Positions 35,109 to 44,717 of a DNA stretch of 64,000 nucleotides are shown piece by piece. Under the pieces are notes generated by a model that was not told the origin of the DNA, did not search any database, and saw nothing but the letters and a program-made list of their open reading frames with translations. The stretch is taken from NCBI RefSeq assembly GCF_034531395.1, contig NZ_JARVCO010000007.1:1-64000 (forward strand). The letters are read 5' to 3'. Numbering within the stretch: the stretch's first letter is position 1; the number at the start of each line of letters is the position of its first letter. The position numbers and the translations under genes were made by a program. Source of the DNA: Pontiella agarivorans. GTDB lineage: Bacteria > Verrucomicrobiota > Kiritimatiellia > Kiritimatiellales > Pontiellaceae.

Positions 35109-35471
35109 TTATTCCAGATGCTTCCGGGCGCGGGAGAGCGAATCGGTGCTTATAATTTCCACATTATCGTTATAGTGGAAGGTTGACATGATATTCATGC
35201 CGAATGTCTGACGAGGATCGGAAAAAAGGCGGATGATTTTTTTTGCACCGGTTTCATTGAAGAGATCCATGATGCTTCGGTAAATCATTTTTGCCGGGTG
35301 CTCAAAGGTTTTCAGCGCGGTAAGGTCGCACAGGATTTTGTACTCGGGATTCACCTCTTTAATGCGGGATGTGCATTTTTCCAGCAGTTCACGGGCTTCC
35401 TGCTCGGTGAAGTGATCGGCCAGCATGATGTGCATACGATTATTCGGTGTATCGATTTCAAAAAGGTACAT
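35109..35471 (-). CDS. STAS/SpoIIAA-like protein
   Basis: 120 residues with the alternating strand-helix pattern of SpoIIAA-like STAS proteins (MHIMLADHFTEQEARELLEKC, YKILCDLTALKTFEH). These bind partner proteins or lipids; no kinase or anti-sigma gene is adjacent. The terminator above shows it is a single-gene unit. The family is assigned from overall pattern, so confidence is moderate. Confidence 0.65.
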   Translation of the reverse strand: MYLFEIDTPNNRMHIMLADHFTEQEARELLEKCTSRIKEVNPEYKILCDLTALKTFEHPAKMIYRSIMDLFNETGAKKIIRLFSDPRQTFGMNIMSTFHYNDNVEIISTDSLSRARKHLE

Positions 35472-35677
35472 GGTATTTCCCCCGCAAGCCCATAGTAAAC
35501 TTAGACCGGATTTAAAGCATTGCGTTCATTGCGATTGCAGCATGATAGAAGGCATGCCTTAGTTCGGCGAATCATCCGTTTCAGGCGTTAATAATGAAGG
35601 GCAGGGAAGCTGCAAACAATCTTTTTCAGAAGCGATATTCTATCGCCAATCCATCGGATTTTGTGTTTAACGAAACC

Positions 35678-36202
35678 ATGCGTATATACAAAGAACCTTT
35701 ACTTCATTTTTTGCTGTTTGGGGCCCTTTTATTCGGGGTCTATTTTCTGATGAACCGTTCCGGGCCGGCCGAGGGCCTGGTGATTACGGCTGAAACCATG
35801 AAAAATCTGGAGGCCCGGTTTGTCCGCGACTGGAACCGGACGCCCGATGAAGAAGAACGGCAGGAGCTTGTTGATGACTATATTCGCGAAGAGCTGGCGG
35901 TTCGGGAAGGGCGGGAGCTTGGACTGGATCGAAACGATCCGGTGGTGCGGCAGCGGTTGCGGCAGAAACTCGAGCTGATGGTGGAAGAGGAAGCCGATGT
36001 GCAGGAACCGACGGATCAGGAGCTGGCAGCCTATCTTCGTGAACATGCCGATCTGTTCTGCGATGAAAACGGGAAGTTGCCTGAGCTCGGTGAAATCCGG
36101 AATCTGGTTATTTTTGAATGGGAAAACCAGCTGCGTCTGAAACAACTGGATCAGTTTTATCAGGAGCTCGAATCCAGATACCATGTGCAGGTGGAGTTTT
36201 AG
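35678..36202 (+). CDS. SurA/PpiD N-domain-like membrane-anchored protein
   Basis: 174 residues from ATG 35678, the start typical for this family (MRIYKEPLLHFLLFGALLFGVYF), giving an N-terminal membrane anchor. The rest is a helical chaperone-like region (DDYIREELAVREGRELGLD) as in peptidyl-prolyl isomerases of the SurA/PpiC type. The parvulin catalytic domain is missing, so isomerase activity is unlikely. Such genes commonly precede HupE/UreJ genes, as here (1 base between stop and next start). Confidence 0.78.
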   Translation: MRIYKEPLLHFLLFGALLFGVYFLMNRSGPAEGLVITAETMKNLEARFVRDWNRTPDEEERQELVDDYIREELAVREGRELGLDRNDPVVRQRLRQKLELMVEEEADVQEPTDQELAAYLREHADLFCDENGKLPELGEIRNLVIFEWENQLRLKQLDQFYQELESRYHVQVEF

Positions 36203-36203
36203 T

Positions 36204-37187
36204 ATGGGTGCAAAAAAGAAGTATATTGCGAGGTGTGCATTCTTCTGTTTTGCGTGGTTCATGGCTTGGCCTTCATTTGCCCATGAAATGAATACGGCCT
36301 ATCTGGAATTACGTGAGCGCGAACACGATGTCGGCGTTCTCGTCCGCATTCCGGAGTTTGGAAAATCCTTTTCGATTGTATTTCCCGAGGGATCCGTTGA
36401 GCAGTCCGAACCCATTACCCGGATCATTGAAGGCGGCACGGTGAAGACCTGGCGTATGGCTGTTCCCGAGGGATTGGAAAATGAACAGATTGGGATTCCG
36501 GATCTGGAAATTAACGATCTGCTGATTCGCGTACAACTGCATGGCGGTTCCGTACAGACGTTGCGGCTGACGCCGGAAGATAAAGAATTTACCATTACCG
36601 GAGCCCCGTCGCAGGCCGCCGTGGCCGGTACCTATTTTGTGCTCGGGCTTGAACACATTCTTGAAGGCATCGATCATCTGCTTTTTGTGCAGGCGCTGCT
36701 GATTTTGGTGAAAGGCTGGAAAAAACTCACCGGAGCCATCACCACGTTTACTGTGGCGCACAGCATTACGCTGGCGTTGGCTTCATTGGGATTCGTGCAT
36801 GTGCCCGCTCCGCCGGTGGAAGCGATTATTGCGCTGAGTATTGTTTTTGTGGCCTGCGAAATCATCCATGGCCGGCAGGGGCGCCCCGGCATAACCGAGA
36901 AATCGCCGTGGCTCGTCACGCTCTCGTTCGGTCTGCTGCACGGACTCGGCTTTGCCGGAGCTCTTTCCGAGATCGGCCTGCCGCAGCACGCCATTCCCAT
37001 GGCGCTGCTCTTTTTCAATGTCGGCGTCGAGGCCGGTCAGCTGCTGTTTGTTTTTGCGGTCCTTTTCATCCTTGGAATTTTGCGATTTACGAAACTTCCA
37101 ATGCCTGGATATATCCGCTGGATCCCGCCTTATGCCATTGGCACCGTAGCGATGTTCTGGGTCATCGAGCGCGTGGCCGGATTTTAA
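36204..37187 (+). CDS. HupE/UreJ-family membrane protein
   Basis: 327 residues with a signal peptide (cleavage after MAWPSFA), an N-terminal periplasmic beta domain (about 25-135) and then six or seven membrane helices. Family motifs include GLEHILEGIDHLLFV, TVAHSITLALA and HGLGFAGALSE, with several membrane histidines. HupE/UreJ proteins are thought to move nickel or other divalent metals. No hydrogenase or urease genes are nearby, so the cargo is not known. Confidence 0.9.
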   Translation: MGAKKKYIARCAFFCFAWFMAWPSFAHEMNTAYLELREREHDVGVLVRIPEFGKSFSIVFPEGSVEQSEPITRIIEGGTVKTWRMAVPEGLENEQIGIPDLEINDLLIRVQLHGGSVQTLRLTPEDKEFTITGAPSQAAVAGTYFVLGLEHILEGIDHLLFVQALLILVKGWKKLTGAITTFTVAHSITLALASLGFVHVPAPPVEAIIALSIVFVACEIIHGRQGRPGITEKSPWLVTLSFGLLHGLGFAGALSEIGLPQHAIPMALLFFNVGVEAGQLLFVFAVLFILGILRFTKLPMPGYIRWIPPYAIGTVAMFWVIERVAGF

Positions 37188-37268
37188 GCATTAAACAAAT
37201 GGCAATTTATCTTTTGGGCTTTCCGTGTACTGGCTAATCTTCGTTCTTATTTTATCAATGGAGAGACC

Positions 37269-40200
37269 ATGGGGGAACACGTAAACGCATTCATCGAACG
37301 GTGGACCAACTCCGGCGCGGCTGAACGCGCCAACGGCCAGATTTTTCTATCCGAACTCTGCACCCTGCTCGGAGTTGAGCCGCCCGAACCCGCCACGCCG
37401 GACATCAACCTCAATGCCTATGTGTTCGAGCGCGACGTCACCTTTCACCACGGCGACGGCACCACCTCCACCGGGCGGATCGATCTCTACAAGCGTGGCG
37501 CTTTTGTGCTCGAAGCCAAGCAGGGTTCCAATGATTGGAAACATGACGATCCGCTGGAACCCGCCAAAAAGCTGAAAAAGGGCACGGCCAAACGCGGCAC
37601 TATCGCCTGGGACGATGCCATGCTGCGCGCCCGCGGCCAGGGCGAACGCTACATTCGCGCCCTGCCCGCCGAAGAGGGGCGTCCGCCATTTCTGCTCGTG
37701 GTCGACGTTGGCCACTCCATCGAGCTATATTCTGAGTTTTCCTGCACCGGCGGGGCCTACATCCCGTTTCCAGCCCCTGGAAGCCACCGCATTTTTCTAA
37801 AAGACCTGGAGCGTTCCGATATCCGGGAACGCCTGCGGCAGGTTTGGGAGGAACCGCTGGAGCTCGATCCCTCCAAACGCAGTGCCCGCGTCACCCGCGA
37901 AATTGCCGACCATCTCGCCGCGCTCGCCAAAACGCTCGAAGCCGACGGACAGCCCGCCGAAAAAACCGCCGCGTTTTTGATGCGCTGCCTCTTCACCATG
38001 TTTGCCGAAGACGTCGGGCTGCTCGAACGCAACAGCTTTACCCACCTCCTCGAAAGCCTGTCCGACACCCCCGAACATTTTGTGCCGATGGTCGAAGAAC
38101 TCTGGGCCAAAATGGATACCGGCGGATTTTCCACCACCCTGCGGAAAAACATCCGGCGGTTTAACGGCGGGCTCTTTGCCGAAAAAACCGCGCTGCCGCT
38201 CACCAAAAATCAATTGAACCTTTTGATCGAAGCCGCCCGCGCCGACTGGCGCGATGTTGAGCCCGCCATTTTCGGCACGCTGCTTGAACGCGCACTCGAC
38301 CCTGTCGAGCGCCACAAACTCGGTGCGCACTACACGCCCCGCGCCTATGTTGAGCGGCTCGTCCTCCAGACCGTCATCAACCCCGTCCGCTCCGAATGGG
38401 AGGCCGTGGAGATTGCCGCCGCCAACCTGGCCGGGCAGGGAAAAATCAAAGAAGCGGTTTCCGAACTTCGGAAATATCACCGCGCCCTCTGCCACATCCG
38501 CGTGCTCGACCCCGCCTGCGGCAGCGGCAACTTTCTCTATGTCGTGCTCGAACACCTCAAACGCATCGAAGGCGAAATTTTTGACACCCTCTTTGAGTTC
38601 GGCGAAGGACAGGCCTCGCTCGATATTGCTGGCGAAACCGTCGATCCGCATCAGCTGCTCGGCCTCGAAATCAACCCCCGCGCCGCCGCCATTGCCGAGC
38701 TCGTCCTCTGGATCGGCACCCTGCAGTGGCACTTCCGCAACCGCGGCAGCGTCTATCCCCCCGAACCCATCATCCGCGATTTCAAAAACATCGAATGCCG
38801 CGACGCCCTCATTGAATACGATGCCAAAACCGAGGTGCTCGACGACGACGGAAATCCCGTCACCCACTGGGACGGCCGCACCACCAAACCCCATCCCGTC
38901 ACCGGAAAAGAAGTGCCCGACGAATCCGCCCGCATTCCCGTTTATGCCTATTCCAATCCCCGCAAAGCCGTCTGGCCCGAAGCCGAATATATTATCGGCA
39001 ACCCGCCCTTCATCGGTGCCGCCCGCATGCGCGACGCCCTCGGCGACGGCTATACCGACACGGTGCGGAAGGTGCATGCCGACGTCGGCGAATCGTCCGA
39101 TTTTGTCATGTATTGGTGGAACCACGCCGCCGAGCTGCTCGGGGCGAGGTCTCGGACCTCACCTACAAAACGTTTCGGCTTTGTGACCACAAACTCGTTG
39201 CGCCAAACCTTCAATCGCCGCGTGCTCGAAAAACACATGGGCACCAAAAAGCCCATCTCCCTCATCTACGCCATTCCCGACCACCCGTGGGTCGATGCCG
39301 CCGATGGCGCCGCCGTCCGCATTGCCATGACCACCGCCGAAGCCGGCGAATCCACCGGCCTGCTGCAAACTGTCGCCGAAGAAAAAGAAGCCGACGGCGA
39401 AGGCTATGCAGTTAAGCTGACTTCCAAGCATGGGAAACTCCATCCCGATCTCACCATCGGTGCAAATATTGCCGGTGCTGTTCCGCTGCAAGCGAATGGT
39501 GGTATTAGTTCACGCGGAATGACTCTTTCCGGAAAAGGTTTTTTTCTAGCAGATTCAGATATAGCAACAATGAGGGGCAACAATCCAAAGACAGCTGACC
39601 TAATTAAAAAATTTGTTGGAAGCCGGGATCTCGCTCAGTTGCCTAAAGAGCGTTATGTAATCGATGCGTTTGGTGTTAGTGAAAATGAGCTGCGAGCAAG
39701 ATATCCAGAGGCTTACCAGTGGTTGTATGAGAGGGTTTTTCCTGAACGGTCACAAAATAAGAGAGATTCTTATCGGGAAAGGTGGTGGATATTTGCAGAG
39801 CCCAGAACTGAGCTAAGGAAGTTTGTTCAAAGTTTAGATCGTTGTATTGTCACTTCGCGTACCGCGAAACACAGAATCTTCATGTTCGCCGACCCAAGCA
39901 TTATGTTTGAAAGTGAAGTTGTGGTGATTGGGTTGGAAGCTGGATCTCCCCTCGGGATTCTGTCCAGCCGACCGCATACGCTTTGGGCGCTTGCGCTCGG
40001 TGGACGCATGGGCGTGGGGAACGACCCTCGCTATAATAACTCCCGCTGTTTCGAAACCTTCCCCTTCCCGGAAGCGACGGAGGAACAGAAGGCAGCGATC
40101 CGCGCGCTGGGCGAACAGCTGGATGCGCACCGGAAGCGGCAGCAGGCCGCGCATCCGGGGCTGACGATGACGGGGATGTATAACGTGCTCGCGAAGCTGC

Positions 40201-40739
40201 GCGCCGGGGAAGCCCTGACCGCCAAGGAAAAAACCATCCATGAACAGGGGCTGGTTTCGGTTTTGATGCAGATTCACGATGAGCTCGATGCTGCCGTGGC
40301 TGCGGCCTATGGCTGGCCCGCGGATTTGACCGACGAGCAAATCCTTGAACATCTTGTGGCGCTCAATGCCGCCCGCGCCGCCGAAGAGGCGGGTGGAAAA
40401 ATCCGCTGGCTCCGCCCCGATTTCCAATGTCCGGAAAGCGTTGCCGTACAATCCGAATTCCCATCCGCCGAAACGAGGTCTGGGAGCTCGGCCACACCTG
40501 TAGCCCCGGGCCGAGACCGGGGATCCGCCGTAAAGAAACAGCCGTGGCCGAAAGCCCTGCCGGATCAGATTCAGGTATTGCGCGCGGCCCTTGCTGCCGC
40601 ATCGGCACCGGCGACCGCCGAACAGCTGGCGCGGCAGTTCAGCCGCGCCCAGACCAAACGCGTGGCGGAGCTGCTGGAAACGCTGGCCGCGCTCGGCCAG
40701 GCCCGGAAAATCGATGGCGGGTGTTTTTCAGAGGACTGA
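37269..40739 (+). CDS. Single-chain Type IIG (MmeI-like) restriction-modification enzyme
   Basis: 1156 residues combining cutting and methylation. A PD-(D/E)xK nuclease has D72 and E82/K84 ([15 protein letters not shown]). A helical spacer and an N6-adenine methyltransferase follow: motif I DPACGSGN from residue 414 and motif IV NPPF at 578-581. The target-recognition region lies at about 690-900 and a helical C-terminus follows. DNA at about 39450-39960 is markedly less GC-rich than the rest, consistent with an exchanged specificity domain. No separate R, M or S genes are adjacent. Related proteins also occur in phage-defence islands. Confidence 0.85.
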   Translation: MGEHVNAFIERWTNSGAAERANGQIFLSELCTLLGVEPPEPATPDINLNAYVFERDVTFHHGDGTTSTGRIDLYKRGAFVLEAKQGSNDWKHDDPLEPAKKLKKGTAKRGTIAWDDAMLRARGQGERYIRALPAEEGRPPFLLVVDVGHSIELYSEFSCTGGAYIPFPAPGSHRIFLKDLERSDIRERLRQVWEEPLELDPSKRSARVTREIADHLAALAKTLEADGQPAEKTAAFLMRCLFTMFAEDVGLLERNSFTHLLESLSDTPEHFVPMVEELWAKMDTGGFSTTLRKNIRRFNGGLFAEKTALPLTKNQLNLLIEAARADWRDVEPAIFGTLLERALDPVERHKLGAHYTPRAYVERLVLQTVINPVRSEWEAVEIAAANLAGQGKIKEAVSELRKYHRALCHIRVLDPACGSGNFLYVVLEHLKRIEGEIFDTLFEFGEGQASLDIAGETVDPHQLLGLEINPRAAAIAELVLWIGTLQWHFRNRGSVYPPEPIIRDFKNIECRDALIEYDAKTEVLDDDGNPVTHWDGRTTKPHPVTGKEVPDESARIPVYAYSNPRKAVWPEAEYIIGNPPFIGAARMRDALGDGYTDTVRKVHADVGESSDFVMYWWNHAAELLGARSRTSPTKRFGFVTTNSLRQTFNRRVLEKHMGTKKPISLIYAIPDHPWVDAADGAAVRIAMTTAEAGESTGLLQTVAEEKEADGEGYAVKLTSKHGKLHPDLTIGANIAGAVPLQANGGISSRGMTLSGKGFFLADSDIATMRGNNPKTADLIKKFVGSRDLAQLPKERYVIDAFGVSENELRARYPEAYQWLYERVFPERSQNKRDSYRERWWIFAEPRTELRKFVQSLDRCIVTSRTAKHRIFMFADPSIMFESEVVVIGLEAGSPLGILSSRPHTLWALALGGRMGVGNDPRYNNSRCFETFPFPEATEEQKAAIRALGEQLDAHRKRQQAAHPGLTMTGMYNVLAKLRAGEALTAKEKTIHEQGLVSVLMQIHDELDAAVAAAYGWPADLTDEQILEHLVALNAARAAEEAGGKIRWLRPDFQCPESVAVQSEFPSAETRSGSSATPVAPGRDRGSAVKKQPWPKALPDQIQVLRAALAAASAPATAEQLARQFSRAQTKRVAELLETLAALGQARKIDGGCFSED

Positions 40740-40753
40740 CCGAGGCCGGTGCT

Positions 40754-41392
40754 ATGGACGCGTTCAAGGCAGAGCAGGATTTTGCGGCCGGAGAATACCG
40801 GATTTACTGCGGGGGAAAAGCGACGGCCGGAATTGCGGCATATGTTCAGTATTTACGGGATCATTATAATATTATCTTCTGTCTGCTTTCCGACAGTACG
40901 CCGGCTTATGATGCATATACGGCCCGTATGTTTGAGCTGCTGCGTGATCAATTCGGATGCGATGTGTTTTACACCGCATTGGAGACGGTCGGCATTCTGC
41001 CCGGCTGCTATCCGGTATGGCCGCCGGCATTGGAGTATACGCTGATTCGTATGTTTGCCGATTTCGGCAGCTGCCTGTGGGACCGTAACGGCACCGCCGT
41101 TTCGCTCGAAGCGATTACAGGAATGGAGCAGGAGCTGGATGACCGGCTGTATGCCTGGGTTGAGCGTTACTCGACTGTGGCTGATGTTGATGACGGCGGA
41201 AAATGGTTTATTACCTGTTCGCCGGATGCGCTGCATGCATTTAATGAAGTGGGCCGGGTGCTGGCTTTTGAAGTCCGCAGGCGATTGCCGGACACCACCA
41301 TTTTGACCTATGCGAGTGTGCTCGAAGATGCCTGCTGGGGTGAAGAGATCCGCATTGAGCCGTTGCTCGGAGGGGCTTCGGGTTCGGTTTAA
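40754..41392 (+). CDS. Unknown protein after the restriction-modification gene
   Basis: 212 residues from ATG 40754. No signal peptide or membrane helix. The N-terminal segment (AEQDFAAGEYRIYCGGKATAGIAAYVQYL) and a central Trp/Asp-rich part look globular. I recognise no family. It is 14 bases downstream of the enzyme gene and ends with its own terminator, so it may belong to the same transcript. Confidence 0.65.
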   Translation: MDAFKAEQDFAAGEYRIYCGGKATAGIAAYVQYLRDHYNIIFCLLSDSTPAYDAYTARMFELLRDQFGCDVFYTALETVGILPGCYPVWPPALEYTLIRMFADFGSCLWDRNGTAVSLEAITGMEQELDDRLYAWVERYSTVADVDDGGKWFITCSPDALHAFNEVGRVLAFEVRRRLPDTTILTYASVLEDACWGEEIRIEPLLGGASGSV

Positions 41393-41479
41393 AACGGCTT
41401 GCGGGGGAAGAAAGGATCGCGTTATCGTTTTTGAACGACGTGGCGATTTAGCTGAAACCGGAGCTCCGCATTACGGTAG

Positions 41480-41503
41480 CTCGCATATCCGATGCGAGTT
41501 TTT
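41480..41503 (+). terminator. Terminator after the unknown gene
   Basis: CTCGCAT (41480-41486) pairs with ATGCGAG (41492-41498) around ATCCG, followed by TTTTT. Confidence 0.88.
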
Positions 41504-41534
41504 GCTGAATAATGCCGCGGATCGGATATCCGCG

Positions 41535-41975
41535 TTACGTTCTTTTATACGACACAATCGCGTAGTCGTCGGTTTCTTCGAGGGTTTTCGACGGGGTGAA
41601 ATTTTCCAGCCATTGGATATTGAAAAAGGTATCGCCTTCGACGTCCTGTTTGACGGTGGTGACGAGGATTTCGTCGCAAAGTTCCAGTGTTAAATCATAG
41701 ATGGCCGCGCCGCCGCAGATGATGGCGTCATCGGGAATTTCATCGGCGGAATGAATGGCGGCGGCATTTTTAAATGCGGCGTCGGGGTTGCGGGTGAGGA
41801 CATAGATTTCCCGTCCTTTAAGCGGCGGGAGACCTTCGAAGGTGGTGCGGCCGACGACGATTTTACGGTCCATGGTCGTGCGCTTGAAAAACTGCAGGTC
41901 GCCTTTGCAGTGCCAGGGCAGGCCGCCGTCTTTTCCGATTACGCCGTTTTGGGAGCGGGCTACGAGTGCTTTCAT
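41535..41975 (-). CDS. folA: Dihydrofolate reductase
   Basis: 146 residues from ATG 41975 (MKALVARSQNGVIGKDGGLPW). DHFR motifs: GLPWHCKGDLQFFKRTT with the catalytic acid position, IVVGRTTFEGLP, and IICGGAAIY. It is coupled to thyA by a TAATG overlap. This is the classical thyA-folA pair that regenerates tetrahydrofolate after thymidylate synthesis. Confidence 0.96.
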   Translation of the reverse strand: MKALVARSQNGVIGKDGGLPWHCKGDLQFFKRTTMDRKIVVGRTTFEGLPPLKGREIYVLTRNPDAAFKNAAAIHSADEIPDDAIICGGAAIYDLTLELCDEILVTTVKQDVEGDTFFNIQWLENFTPSKTLEETDDYAIVSYKRT

Positions 41976-42847
41976 TAAACCGCCACCTCGCCTTTGATGG
42001 AGGGATGGCATTCATAGTTTTCGAGCGTGGCGTGCTGCCATTCCCAGTCGAAAATGGAATCATATCCCTTGAGTTTCAGCGTCGGCGGGGCAAAGGGGTC
42101 ACGTTTCATCTGTTCGTCGAGCTGGTCGAGATGGTTGACATAAATATGGGCGTCGCCGAGAAATCCGATGAGTTTGCCGGCTTTCAGGCCGCATTCTCTG
42201 GCGATGAGTTCGAGCAGTAAACCGTATGAGGCGATGTTAAAGGGGATGCCGAGAAAGATATCGCAGGAGCGCTGGTTCCAGAGCAGGTCGAGCTCGCCGT
42301 CGTTACAGAGCAGCTGATAGGAATAGTGGCAGGGCACGAGCGCCATTTCATCGAGCTGCTGCGGATTCCAGGCATTCACCAGGATGCGCCGGCTGTCGGG
42401 ATTGGTTTTGAGGGTTTCAATGGCGTTGGCCAGCTGGTCGATGCCGCCGGTGAAATCTTCGGATCCGAATTCATAGTCTCCGTTAAAGTTGCGCCATTGG
42501 AAGCCGTAGATCGGGCCGAGGTCTTTTTCGGCGGCCATCGCCTTCAGTGTTGCTGCATCGTGGCCGTAGGGCACTTTGGCGGGAGAGCACCACTCGTTCC
42601 AGATTTTGCAGCCGCGTTCCTGGAACCACGATTTATCCGTGACGCCTTTGATGAAGCCTTCGAGTTCAACGCGCAGCGTTTTCCAGGCCATTTTTTTGGT
42701 GGTGAGCAGAGGAAAACCGTTGGCCATGTCGTAATCAATCATACAGCCGCTGACCGAAATCGTATCGGTGGCGGTCCGGTTGGTTTTCCGTTTTCCTTCG
42801 CGCAGGACTTTCTCCACCACCTGCTTGTAGACCTGGTCAATATTCAT
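41975..42847 (-). CDS. thyA: Thymidylate synthase
   Basis: 290 residues, ThyA type (5,10-methylene-THF dependent). Catalytic C173 lies in VPCHYSYQ, followed by WNQRSCDIFLGIPFNIASY with the dUMP-binding serine/arginine set and GDAHIYVNHLDQ. The substrate loop PDSRRI is at about 150-155. It is translated from ATG 42847 after GGAAG. It overlaps folA. Confidence 0.97.
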   Translation of the reverse strand: MNIDQVYKQVVEKVLREGKRKTNRTATDTISVSGCMIDYDMANGFPLLTTKKMAWKTLRVELEGFIKGVTDKSWFQERGCKIWNEWCSPAKVPYGHDAATLKAMAAEKDLGPIYGFQWRNFNGDYEFGSEDFTGGIDQLANAIETLKTNPDSRRILVNAWNPQQLDEMALVPCHYSYQLLCNDGELDLLWNQRSCDIFLGIPFNIASYGLLLELIARECGLKAGKLIGFLGDAHIYVNHLDQLDEQMKRDPFAPPTLKLKGYDSIFDWEWQHATLENYECHPSIKGEVAV

Positions 42848-42942
42848 GCTGAACTTCCGTTTTTTTAATAAAGGCCGAAGCTAGCACGGCCGACCGGATT
42901 TTCAAATTTCGAAATCCCGGAAAGCGGGAGATGAATCGAATC

Positions 42943-42970
42943 TTGACATTCTTTAAAATAAAATTATTTC
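42943..42970 (+). promoter_or_regulatory. Promoter of the TM2 gene
   Basis: TTGACA (42943-42948), then TATTTC after a 16-base spacer (42965-42970). The transcript leader carries a GCTGAG/CTCAGC hairpin (42982-43001) and a clear AAGGAG site. Confidence 0.6.
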
Positions 42971-43023
42971 ATTCAGCCATTGCTGAGGGAGAATTCTCAG
43001 CGCAAAAAATATAAGGAGTTCAC

Positions 43024-43275
43024 ATGAGCGCAGACGCCAGTAAAAAAATTCCGGCCGGAATCCTGGGTATCCTGTTAGGGAGCCTCGGCATTCATAAATT
43101 TATTCTGGGGTACACCAAAGAAGGAATCATTATGCTCCTCGTCACGTTGCTGACTTTCGGAATCGGTGCCGCGATCATGAGCATCATCGGTCTGATTGAA
43201 GGGATCCTGTATCTCACGAAAAGTGATGATGAATTTGTCAGCACTTATGTGACCGGCAAAAAAGGATGGTTCTGA
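43024..43275 (+). CDS. TM2-domain protein
   Basis: 83 residues: a short polar N-terminus, the TM2 signature (ILLGSLGIHKFILGYTKEGI) and two membrane helices at about 11-30 and 37-66. TM2 proteins are small membrane proteins of unclear function. It is bounded by its own promoter and terminator, so it is a single-gene unit. Confidence 0.9.
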   Translation: MSADASKKIPAGILGILLGSLGIHKFILGYTKEGIIMLLVTLLTFGIGAAIMSIIGLIEGILYLTKSDDEFVSTYVTGKKGWF

Positions 43276-43301
43276 TTCCTGAGCCGGAGAGACGATGTGC
43301 G

Positions 43302-43327
43302 AGGCGGGGAAATTTCCCCGCCTTTTT
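43302..43327 (+). terminator. Terminator after the TM2 gene
   Basis: AGGCGGGGAAA (43302-43312) is directly followed by its complement TTTCCCCGCCT and a T run. Confidence 0.95.
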
Positions 43328-43391
43328 CATTCCAAACCCACGGGGATTAAGCGAATAATACGGCTCTTTTCAACCAAACCGGGGATGTAAA

Positions 43392-44660
43392 ATGCTGGAT
43401 ATTCGATTTATTCGTGAAAATGCCGATGCCGTGAAGGCCGCCATGAAAAACCGCAAGGCCGATGTGGATGTCGATGCCGTGCTGACGCTGGATGCCCGCC
43501 GCCGGGAAATTGTGGGCGAGGTTGAAACGCTGAAAGCCGAACGCAACAAAATTTCCAAAAGCATCGGGCTGATGATTAAAGAAGGAAAAGATCCCGAAGC
43601 GGTCAAAACCCAGGTCCGTGAAATGGGCGATAAAATTTCCGCTTTTGACGAAGAGCTGCGCGACGTTGAAGCGAAGCTGAAAGAGGGCCTGCTCTACATT
43701 CCCAATATGCCGTCCGACACCACGCCGATCGGCGAATCCGAAGATGACAATCCGGTGATCCGCACGTGGGGCGAAAAGGTGGAGCTGGGCTTTGAGCCGA
43801 AAGCGCACTGGGATCTTGGCGCTGAGCTGGGGCTTTTTGATCTGGAACGCGGGGCCAAACTTTCCGGTTCCGGTTTCCCGCTGTTCACCGGAAAAGGCGC
43901 GAAACTCGAACGCGCACTGATTCAGTTCATGCTGGATCTGCATACTGAAGAACACGGTTATACCGAAGTGGCTCCGCCGTTCATGTGCAATGCGGAGACC
44001 ATGACCGGTACCGGCCAGTTGCCGAAATTTGCAGAAGATATGTATTCGGTGCCGCTGGACGGGCTCTATCCGATCCCGACCGCCGAAGTTCCGGTAACCA
44101 ACATGTACGCCCAGGAAATTCTCGACCGGGAACTGCCGATCTGCCACACCGCCTACACCCCGTGCTTCCGCCGCGAAGCCGGTTCCGCCGGTAAAGACAC
44201 CCGCGGCCTGCTGCGGGTGCATCAGTTCGATAAAGTGGAAATGGTCAAATTTACCACGCCGGAAACGTCAGAAGAAGAACATGAAAAACTGACGGCCGAT
44301 GCCGAACGCGTGCTGCAGAAACTCGGCCTGCATTACCGGGTGATTGAGCTCTGCACGGCCGATATCGGGTTCAGCGCCGCAAAATGTTACGACATCGAGC
44401 TCTGGGCACCGGCACAGGATAAGTGGCTGGAAGTTTCCTCCTGCTCCAACTTTAAGGATTATCAGGCGCGCCGCGCCAATATCCGTTTCCGCGATGAAAA
44501 CGGAAAGCCGCAGTTTGTGCACACACTCAACGGTTCCGGTGTTGCTCTGCCGCGTCTCGTGATTGCCATCATGGAAAACTATCAGAACGAAGATGGCTCC
44601 ATTGATCTGCCGGAAGCGATTCAGCCCTACATGGGCGGACTGAAAAAACTGGAAAAATAG
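43392..44660 (+). CDS. serS: Seryl-tRNA synthetase
   Basis: 422 residues, class II. The N-terminal tRNA-binding coiled coil spans about 30-100. Motif 2 is FRREAGSAGKDTRGLLRVHQFDKVE and motif 3 is LNGSGVALPRLVIAIMENYQ, with TAEVPVTNMY at the active site. It charges tRNA-Ser (and tRNA-Sec). Length is normal. Confidence 0.98.
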   Translation: MLDIRFIRENADAVKAAMKNRKADVDVDAVLTLDARRREIVGEVETLKAERNKISKSIGLMIKEGKDPEAVKTQVREMGDKISAFDEELRDVEAKLKEGLLYIPNMPSDTTPIGESEDDNPVIRTWGEKVELGFEPKAHWDLGAELGLFDLERGAKLSGSGFPLFTGKGAKLERALIQFMLDLHTEEHGYTEVAPPFMCNAETMTGTGQLPKFAEDMYSVPLDGLYPIPTAEVPVTNMYAQEILDRELPICHTAYTPCFRREAGSAGKDTRGLLRVHQFDKVEMVKFTTPETSEEEHEKLTADAERVLQKLGLHYRVIELCTADIGFSAAKCYDIELWAPAQDKWLEVSSCSNFKDYQARRANIRFRDENGKPQFVHTLNGSGVALPRLVIAIMENYQNEDGSIDLPEAIQPYMGGLKKLEK

Positions 44661-44664
44661 TCGT

Positions 44665-44696
44665 TTCCAAAGGGTGGAAAAATCCAGGCGTTGGAA
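44665..44696. repeat. Two dispersed palindrome copies after serS
   Basis: An exact copy (44665-44679) and a one-mismatch copy (44682-44696) only two bases apart. The second lies inside the terminator loop. Confidence 0.8.
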
Positions 44697-44717
44697 TCTT
44701 CCGATGGCTGGATTTTT
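44678..44717. terminator. Bidirectional terminator between serS and the DUF1189-like gene
   Basis: AAAAATCCAG (44678-44687) pairs with CTGGATTTTT (44708-44717), giving A and T tracts that serve both converging genes. Confidence 0.85.
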
